NCBI GenBank assembly: GCA_964577145.1 | Contig: CAZNXM010000002.1 | Coordinates: 26,339-90,338, forward strand | Length of the DNA stretch: 64,000 nt | From: MGIIa-K1 sp964577145 | GTDB taxonomy: Archaea; Thermoplasmatota; Poseidoniia; Poseidoniales; Poseidoniaceae | Reading direction: 5' to 3' | Shown here: positions 58,625-64,000 of the stretch, piece after piece | Layout: every line of letters begins with the position of its first letter | How positions within the stretch are numbered: position 1 is the stretch's first letter | The notes under the pieces: model-generated | Database searches by the model: none | What the model saw: the letters and a program-made list of their open reading frames with translations, nothing else | What the model was told of the DNA's origin: nothing | Position numbers and translations under genes: made by a program

Positions 58625-60232
58625 ATGCCTGCTCAGAAACCACCCGAGGCCGTGAGTATTGGTCGAGCCCGTGGTCGCCTTTCAGCATCCTCTCTAACCA
58701 CCTTTCGACGGTGTCCAAAGCAGTGGTTCCTCAACTACCGCATAGGTCTACGGGGACCTCTTTCTCCACATCAGGTAATGGGAATTGAAGTCGAAGATGG
58801 CTTATGCTCACTTCTGATGGAGCGTGCCCAACCAAGTGAGAGTTTGGAGGAATTATCGGAGTGGATATTGTCCAAGGTTCCAGAGATGGCAGCCAAAGTT
58901 CTCGAACAGGGTAGAAAGGTATTCGCTGATTCAATGTGGAGTGAGGGAGATTTTGACGAGCATTTCAACAATGAACTCGTAGAGCAAATGCTCAGTAATG
59001 GACTCGGATTACAACTCGAAGAAGTAGCAGCTTGTCATCAAGCCGGAGGTGGCTTGTATGAATTTGACATACCTGCGCCATGCTTTGACTCCCCCCCTCA
59101 TTATGCACTTCCTGAAAAGGTCAACCAGAAGGTGAAGTGGAAAGATGAGCCTCATGAATTCAGTAAAGATGGGATTACTTGGGCTGATGCTTGGGAAATA
59201 GCACGCCCGTGGGTAAAAGACCCACGAAATCCTCAACCTCAACGCATGTACCATCCTGATAGATGGGCCGCAGGTGAATGCGATCTAGTTCTACGATGGG
59301 ATGGTAAGAATCGCATTGTTGACATCAAGATGGGAGATGGTGAGGGCAAATTCGCATCTTCGCTTGCTGACCAATTAAATTTCTACGCATGGTTGTGGAA
59401 TGAGACTCATGACTCAAGTTGTGAAGGCCTTGAAGGATGGTACCTCACCAATGGATTACGCAAGGTCATAGAAGTCAATCCACTCTCAACCAAGGAATAC
59501 AGGTCTGTTCTCAATCAAATGCAAGTATGGTCAAGCGACAATACCCTACCTCTTACTGAGCCATGCGATGGTGAAGCAGGCGGTTGTCGTTGGTGCGCTA
59601 CTACCGAAGTACCATATGATTCTCCAACGATTACTATCCCGCATGAACCTCTTTCTTCGATACCGAGCAGAGTCAATGTCAAGGGTAAATTGCAAGGAGC
59701 ATGGGGCCCGCTTCCCAATCATTACGGTGAGCCAGTATTAGGTGCAATGATTCAAGCAGGTGACAAGATGGTCACGTTAGAAGAAAGCCAACCGGGAGCC
59801 TTCCCAGCGATGCACGATGCCCCTAATGGAGAAGTCATCATCACCGGCGCACTACCTGGAGTTTGGAGAAAACAACCACGACTCTATCTCGATAACCTCT
59901 CTACTATCGTTTCAGAAAGCGATGCTGAGTTAACCAGAATGGGAATGTTGCGCACTAAGGCTAATGTCGAAGGCGTAGTTCTGTCATGTCAAAGGAGAGA
60001 CGGCAAGAGAATCGATGGCAGACCATGGTCGATGGTTTCTTTCCATTTATGGGATGGTGAGCGTGTTGCAGAGGCTGTGGCATTTGGTTCCTCAATCAAT
60101 GGTACCATCCTCTCAATAGAGCCCGGTTGCGTGGTTAGAATGACTTCAGCAGAACTTGGATGGCGAGAAGGGTTGGTGCAATTACGCATTGATTCAAGGT
60201 CAACTAGAATCACAGTAGTTCCGAAGGATTGA
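58625..60232 (+). CDS. PD-(D/E)XK (RecB/Cas4-like) nuclease with OB-like C-terminal region, copy 1
   Basis: This is a 535-residue protein. Near the N-terminus, SASSLTTFRRCPKQWFLNYRIG (20-41) is the RecB/Cas4 opening with Cys30. The nuclease core has AGECDLVLRWDGKNRIVDIKMG with Asp220, Asp233 and Lys235 as metal and catalytic residues, then QLNFYAW (Gln250, Tyr254), as in the RecB motif QxxxY. Cys314, Cys321 and Cys324, with Cys30, could ligate an iron-sulfur cluster as in AddB, Cas4 and Dna2. Residues about 340-535 form beta-rich OB-like domains (NVEGVVLSCQRRDGKRIDGRPWSMVSFHLWDG). GAGG precedes the ATG, 10 nt after ABCE1. The copy at 60261 is a paralog, sharing WEIARPW and HPD-W. No helicase is fused. 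Confidence 0.75.
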   Translation: MPAQKPPEAVSIGRARGRLSASSLTTFRRCPKQWFLNYRIGLRGPLSPHQVMGIEVEDGLCSLLMERAQPSESLEELSEWILSKVPEMAAKVLEQGRKVFADSMWSEGDFDEHFNNELVEQMLSNGLGLQLEEVAACHQAGGGLYEFDIPAPCFDSPPHYALPEKVNQKVKWKDEPHEFSKDGITWADAWEIARPWVKDPRNPQPQRMYHPDRWAAGECDLVLRWDGKNRIVDIKMGDGEGKFASSLADQLNFYAWLWNETHDSSCEGLEGWYLTNGLRKVIEVNPLSTKEYRSVLNQMQVWSSDNTLPLTEPCDGEAGGCRWCATTEVPYDSPTITIPHEPLSSIPSRVNVKGKLQGAWGPLPNHYGEPVLGAMIQAGDKMVTLEESQPGAFPAMHDAPNGEVIITGALPGVWRKQPRLYLDNLSTIVSESDAELTRMGMLRTKANVEGVVLSCQRRDGKRIDGRPWSMVSFHLWDGERVAEAVAFGSSINGTILSIEPGCVVRMTSAELGWREGLVQLRIDSRSTRITVVPKD

Positions 60233-60260
60233 AGACCCTGCGACAACGGCTTTGGCAGTC

Positions 60261-62027
60261 ATGCCGGTCAGACTTGCCAACCCTGCGACTGACGAAGTCG
60301 GGCGATTCAATCGCTTATCGGCTTCACAGTCCAATACATGGGAAGACTGCCCACGCTTGTGGTGGTATCAAAATAAGCAACGGCTCAAGTTTCCTCAGAG
60401 CCCGCCACTATTTCTTGGAAGAGCTGTTGAAGAGACCGTATGCCGAGTATTACGTGAATCGCCAGGATTGGTTATGGCGGCTGCACCTTCAAGCGTAATG
60501 GAAAATGGTGCTGATAATTTACTTCCATTATTCCCTGACGAGATCGAATCCGACCTTTCCATCTGGTGCGAGGCAAGAGTAGATGCACATTGGCCTGCAA
60601 TCAGAGATGCTATGCATGCTGAATGGAATAAGAACGAGAGGCGGAGTGGAAATTGGCATGAATATTCTATGCAAACCTACCGCGATATGTGCGTTACTGC
60701 GTGCCAAATGCACATCGATGAAGTCAAATCTTGTTTATCGAGTGTCAGCACTGATGAACTCGAGGCTTGGAGAAGTGGTCAGCGATTTGAGATACCTGCT
60801 CCAGACGGTAGGTCGTCACTCGAAGGACGCCATCCACTTGCAGGAGATGGTTCTTGTTCACAAGTTGAAGCTTGGGAAATTGCTCGGCCATGGTTCGTCG
60901 ACCCAGATGCTGAACCTTTCTCTCTGAATGTAGTACATCCTGACCATTGGTTCCAAGGAGAATACGATGTTGTATATCGCCACGGTGGACAAGTCCGAAT
61001 CATGGATTTCAAGGCCAGCCGTGGCGGAGGAGACCGTTCAGGCAATTATGTCGAACAACTTCGAATCTATGCTATGCTTTGGTCGCTCACTCATGATGGT
61101 GAACTCCCTACTGCTCTCGAGGTGTGGTATCTTGGAGTAGGAGTTCGCAAGACAATAGAGGTTCCTTCTGCAGAGGAAATCGCCAGCATGGAGAATACCT
61201 TGCACGACCTTTGGCAAGAAATCAAGGGTGAGGAAGTAAGTATTGACGACTGTCCTCCAATTCCAAGACCTCTACGTGGTTATGGTGAAGGCGGCGTCAA
61301 GTCTGAAGACCCAAGCGAGGTTCGCTGTACTACCTGTGATTGGAATGGCTTGTGCCCCAATGGCACTGGTGATGATGACTTGCCTGAGGGTGGGCAACAC
61401 CAACCGCTAGGTGGTCTCAAGGTCTACAACCTAACACCATTCGCGGAATTAGTGCCGCGTGCAAGCATATTCTGTGAGGTATTTAGCGCAATTGAAGTAC
61501 CAGATAAACCGCCTAATATCACTGTGGAGAAGGACGGAGGTTTTGCATTTATTCGAATAATCGCCGAAGAGAATGAAGGTGAACTTACCTATCCTCAAGA
61601 TATCAAAAAGGGTGACACGATAAGGCTTGTAGGTATCATCCCCTCGACGAATTGGAAGGGCGAATTACAACTCAAAGTCGATCCTCATGCTCGCGTAATT
61701 CACGCAGAGCATGCTGAAGATGGCGATATTGGATTATTCGACTTCAAGGCACGTTGGAATGTAGCAGGCAGAGTTGCATATACAACTTACAAATCAGGAA
61801 TCGGCCGTAATGGCAAGCCGTGGTCACGCAAGGGAGTTGTACTAATCGATGCTACTGGAAGAATCGCGATTGAGGGATGGGATAATGCCTGGCCCAATTT
61901 GTACAATACTCTAAAACAAGGAGATGAAATCGCTGTACTAAATGTCTCATTAGACGCTTGGGCCATCGATGTAAAAGCCAATTTGGAAAAAGGTAGTACA
62001 ATGCACGTCCTTTCGAGAAATGAATGA
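60261..62027 (+). CDS. PD-(D/E)XK (RecB/Cas4-like) nuclease with OB-like C-terminal region, copy 2
   Basis: This 588-residue paralog of the preceding gene keeps the same order: SASQSNTWEDCPRLWWY with Cys30, the core GEYDVVYRHGGQVRIMDFKAS (Asp236, Asp249, Lys251), EQLRIYAMLW (Gln266, Tyr270), and Cys356-x2-Cys359-x5-Cys365, exactly the Cas4/AddB-type cluster spacing. A large insert of about 60 residues separates the opening helix from the core. From about 395 the rest is beta-rich and OB-like, ending in KARWNVAGRVAYTTYKSGIGRNGKPWSRKGVVLIDATG. The start is ATG 60261 or the TTG at 60252; no clear ribosome binding site exists. It is 28 bases after the first copy. Both appear active by motif, so the pair may be a heterodimeric nuclease. 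Confidence 0.75.
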   Translation: MPVRLANPATDEVGRFNRLSASQSNTWEDCPRLWWYQNKQRLKFPQSPPLFLGRAVEETVCRVLRESPGLVMAAAPSSVMENGADNLLPLFPDEIESDLSIWCEARVDAHWPAIRDAMHAEWNKNERRSGNWHEYSMQTYRDMCVTACQMHIDEVKSCLSSVSTDELEAWRSGQRFEIPAPDGRSSLEGRHPLAGDGSCSQVEAWEIARPWFVDPDAEPFSLNVVHPDHWFQGEYDVVYRHGGQVRIMDFKASRGGGDRSGNYVEQLRIYAMLWSLTHDGELPTALEVWYLGVGVRKTIEVPSAEEIASMENTLHDLWQEIKGEEVSIDDCPPIPRPLRGYGEGGVKSEDPSEVRCTTCDWNGLCPNGTGDDDLPEGGQHQPLGGLKVYNLTPFAELVPRASIFCEVFSAIEVPDKPPNITVEKDGGFAFIRIIAEENEGELTYPQDIKKGDTIRLVGIIPSTNWKGELQLKVDPHARVIHAEHAEDGDIGLFDFKARWNVAGRVAYTTYKSGIGRNGKPWSRKGVVLIDATGRIAIEGWDNAWPNLYNTLKQGDEIAVLNVSLDAWAIDVKANLEKGSTMHVLSRNE

Positions 62028-62043
62028 AATTGGAGGAAGAAAA

Positions 62044-62403
62044 ATGGAGAAAATTAATTTGAAGGACAAATTGGCCAAATTTTCTGAGCATTGGACTCCA
62101 AAGATAATCGCTGAGATGAATGATTACCAGTTCAAATTAGTCAAGATAAAGGGCGATTTTGTTTGGCATAATCATCCCGATACCGATGAAGTATTCATTG
62201 TAATAGAAGGCTCAATGAAAATCGAGTTCAAAGATGGAGTCGTAGAATTAAACGAAGGCGAAATGTATGTTGTTCCAAAAGGTGTAGAGCACAAACCATT
62301 TGCAGAAAAAGAATGCAAAGTATTGCTAGTTGAACCACGCGGCGTCGTGAATACTGGCGATGCAGAAGGTGAACTCACCGCTGCTAATGACGTTTGGATT
62401 TAG
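62044..62403 (+). CDS. Cupin-domain protein
   Basis: This 119-residue single cupin has the metal-binding motif 1 HNHPDTDEVFIVIEG (His, His, Glu) and motif 2 GEMYVVPKGVEHKPFA (His). The ATG at 62044 has GGAGGAA 5 nt upstream and is preferred over the in-frame ATG at 62020, which overlaps the nuclease gene. Small cupins of this type are common in bacteria and bind metal and sugars or act as isomerase or dioxygenase; none can be assigned here. It may be of recent bacterial origin, judged from its Lys/Glu-rich sequence compared with its neighbours. Confidence 0.8.
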   Translation: MEKINLKDKLAKFSEHWTPKIIAEMNDYQFKLVKIKGDFVWHNHPDTDEVFIVIEGSMKIEFKDGVVELNEGEMYVVPKGVEHKPFAEKECKVLLVEPRGVVNTGDAEGELTAANDVWI

Positions 62404-62408
62404 ACAAA

Positions 62409-63326
62409 CTATTGATTTGGATTTACGGCATCGAATGATTGCCCTATGCGAAACTCATCATAGAAAATCGAATTATTCGTTAAAGACGAATCCTGTCCAA
62501 CCTCTCCACGATAGTGTCCAGCCTTCCAATAATGTGGTTTCCAATGGTGCATATTTGGCCCAATTACGGTTCCATTGGTTATCATCTCGCCATTCATCCA
62601 TACTTCGGTAAAACCATCCCAATCCATGGACCAACCTATGTGGAAAACAAGGTCGTACCATACACCCTTTTCGATGACCTGCTCTGCCATGAAATGACGA
62701 TTTACATCATTTATTCCATACTTGATACCAATTCCAGTCGCCCCATCTTTTGTGCCGTACAGAATAGAAATCGGGGGATTATTTGATGATCTATTCTCTG
62801 GCGTTCCAGATTGGTCGTGCCATTGCGCAATAACATTGAAGCCAGTGCCGTTCTCTGGATTATCAGTGAAATTTAGTGGTATCATGAACGACCAACCATA
62901 CCAAACTTCATCACATTCGAAATGCCCAGGGTTAATGCCAAACTCTACACGATTTTTCACTGCACGATCAGGACCACCTTGTGTGGTCTCATTTGGAGTG
63001 ATGTCTACGCGGAATGATTTTTCACCAGTTCTAGAATCTTCAGTCACGATGTGATATGAATCATTATGTCCACCTTCCCATCGCTTGAAAATAGTATTCT
63101 GCGGGTCATCATCTAAGACTTCTTCAAAGCCTTCGTATGCGAAAAGTTCCTCACTTCCAAATTGGTTGAATCCATCATCACATGGCAGAGAAGGAGGGTC
63201 AACTGGGGGGTCAACCAGAAGGTCATCGGAATCATCCGATGAAGAATTATTCGTGCTAAAGCAACCGGGGAAGAGTAAGATAGCGACAAGCACAACGGCG
63301 AATGTACGTCGCAGCTTGTGGCCCAT
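62409..63326 (-). CDS. Polysaccharide lyase-like lipoprotein
   Basis: This 305-residue secreted protein has a signal peptide with a lipobox-like end (AILLFPGC, Cys22) followed by an acidic Ser/Asp linker. The mature part (about 60-300) resembles the heparin lyase I/alginate-type jelly roll (PF14099-type): SYHIVTEDSRTGEKSFRVDI, HFECDEVWYGWSFMIP, GVWYDLVFHIGWSMDWDGFTEVWMNGE, with many Trp residues. Such enzymes cleave acidic polysaccharides by beta-elimination. Catalytic residues could not be fixed. It suggests use of algal polymer. It is convergent with the cupin gene, with a 5-base gap. Confidence 0.6.
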   Translation of the reverse strand: MGHKLRRTFAVVLVAILLFPGCFSTNNSSSDDSDDLLVDPPVDPPSLPCDDGFNQFGSEELFAYEGFEEVLDDDPQNTIFKRWEGGHNDSYHIVTEDSRTGEKSFRVDITPNETTQGGPDRAVKNRVEFGINPGHFECDEVWYGWSFMIPLNFTDNPENGTGFNVIAQWHDQSGTPENRSSNNPPISILYGTKDGATGIGIKYGINDVNRHFMAEQVIEKGVWYDLVFHIGWSMDWDGFTEVWMNGEMITNGTVIGPNMHHWKPHYWKAGHYRGEVGQDSSLTNNSIFYDEFRIGQSFDAVNPNQ

Positions 63327-63416
63327 GATAGCGGATTGCGGCGCAGGTCATGAATGTCCCTCTTGCAAATATCGAGGCTTCACTATTCTCATTTGATTGA
63401 GAATGTACCTCTAATT

Positions 63417-63424
63417 CAATAAAT
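63417..63424 (+). promoter_or_regulatory. TATA-like box for the gene at 63445
   Basis: CAATAAAT is centred about 25 bp before the ATG at 63445, the position expected for an archaeal TATA box of a leaderless message. The 118-base gap holds nothing else recognisable. Confidence 0.35.
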
Positions 63425-63444
63425 GCCGCCCCTCTGGAAAATAC

Positions 63445-64000
63445 ATGACCTCCACGAGCGATTCAAGCAATCCCTCGACAGAGGAGGAGGAAACGGCAGA
63501 GGGTTATCGCCGTTATATTAGCCCAAATTTGCCAATTCCATCTATGGGTTTTTGATTTTACTAACCATTGCTATTTGGTTAAATACAGGTGTAGAATTTT
63601 CCGAAAAGCGTCTTGAGGTTCTGAATGAAAACATCGATTGCGATTTGGCTGATGGACGCAATGGCGAACAAGTAAAATGGTCTGAACGAGATGAGTGCTT
63701 GCGTTCAATCAACACCAAAGCAGGTCCTCCAGAACCAAAAGATGGAGGCATGGCGTATGGGTATTTGTGGGCGGGGGCATTAGTGATACCGTTCACATTA
63801 TTATTCCTAAATACCGGATATGAGAGGAAACCAATATGGGAAACCTGGCAAGAGAATCATGGCCACAATCCAATATGGAAGAAATCACCAAGAGTAGCAT
63901 ATTTCAAACGGCCACCAATACTGTTACTGCTCGCCTATTTATCCGCAATCGTCTTGGTAATTATCTTGTCACAATTGCATATGAATCAATTCGAAAATAC
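63445..64000 (+). CDS. Membrane protein with apparent frameshift (partial at window edge)
   Basis: An ATG at 63445 opens a 36-codon frame (MTSTSDSSNPSTEEEETAEG...) that ends at TGA 63553-63555. A second frame, shifted by -1, is open from 63522 to the window end and encodes a membrane protein: FLILLTIAIWLNTG as first TM, an outside segment with two Cys (CDLADG and ECLRSI), a second TM (LWAGALVIPFTLLFL) and a third (ILLLLAYLSAIVLVIILS). One more T in the T5 run at 63549-63553 would join both in one chain. The shift is either a sequencing error, a mutation, or a programmed -1 slip at GGGTTTT (63546-63552). The protein family is unknown. Confidence 0.55.

Overview
The window is most consistent with a planktonic euryarchaeon of the Marine Group II / Poseidoniales type. 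Archaeal information-processing and lipid genes (Hel308-type helicase, Cgi121, multi-OB RPA with its partner protein, ribosomal protein L10e, ABCE1/Rli1, polyprenyl (GGPP) synthase, geranylgeranyl reductase, archaeal type IV pilin) are mixed with genes of bacterial type (GyrB-GyrA, MutS-MutL, TldD-TldE, a class II CCA/poly(A) polymerase, M61 and M28 peptidases). Taxonomy is inferred from this mix; no rRNA or tRNA gene was found.

Layout. 1-9.5 kb: CCA-adding enzyme fragment, SerK-like ParB-fold protein, an operon of PCMT-like methyltransferase, HEAT-repeat protein and M61 peptidase, membrane proteins, a thymidylate kinase with an extra C-terminal domain, and a secreted M28 peptidase. 9.6-15.7 kb: a 1390-residue surface metalloprotease with PKD-like repeats, another secreted protein, and AroD. 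16-20.7 kb: gyrB-gyrA. 20.7-27 kb: DRE-TIM acyl-CoA lyase/synthase, AstE-like deacylase, hotdog thioesterase, SprT-like protein, a secreted membrane protein and a TerB-like protein. 27-36 kb: tight pairs Hel308/Cgi121, TldD/TldE and RPA/RPA-associated protein. 36-39 kb: a pilus-type secretion module (small unknown protein, two single-domain T2SSF membrane proteins, FlaI/CpaF-type ATPase). 39-45 kb: SAP-domain protein, coiled-coil protein, HemC-like protein, isoprenoid/lipid genes and a pilin. 45-52 kb: MoaA, AroA, MutL, MutS. 52-58.6 kb: membrane protein, L10e, a double-receiver plus PEP/pyruvate-binding protein, ABCE1. 58.6-62 kb: two tandem paralogous PD-(D/E)XK nucleases with OB-like C-terminal halves. 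62-64 kb: cupin, polysaccharide-lyase-like lipoprotein, and a membrane protein whose frame is interrupted at a T-run.

The genome is very compact. Neighbouring same-strand genes commonly overlap by 4 nt (ATGA). All ten convergent gene pairs meet with between 10 nt of overlap and a 5 nt gap, and five meet with directly back-to-back stop codons in the hexamer TRATCA. No gene-free stretch exceeds 300 bases; the longest (about 286 bases, aroD-gyrB) carries a cluster of CACTT motifs. Short perfect hairpins recur just upstream of start codons, several with the ribosome binding site in the 3' arm. No CRISPR array, insertion sequence, integrase or tRNA was recognised. The least described candidates are the tandem nuclease pair, the receiver/PEP-binding protein, the leader hairpins and the split pilus module.
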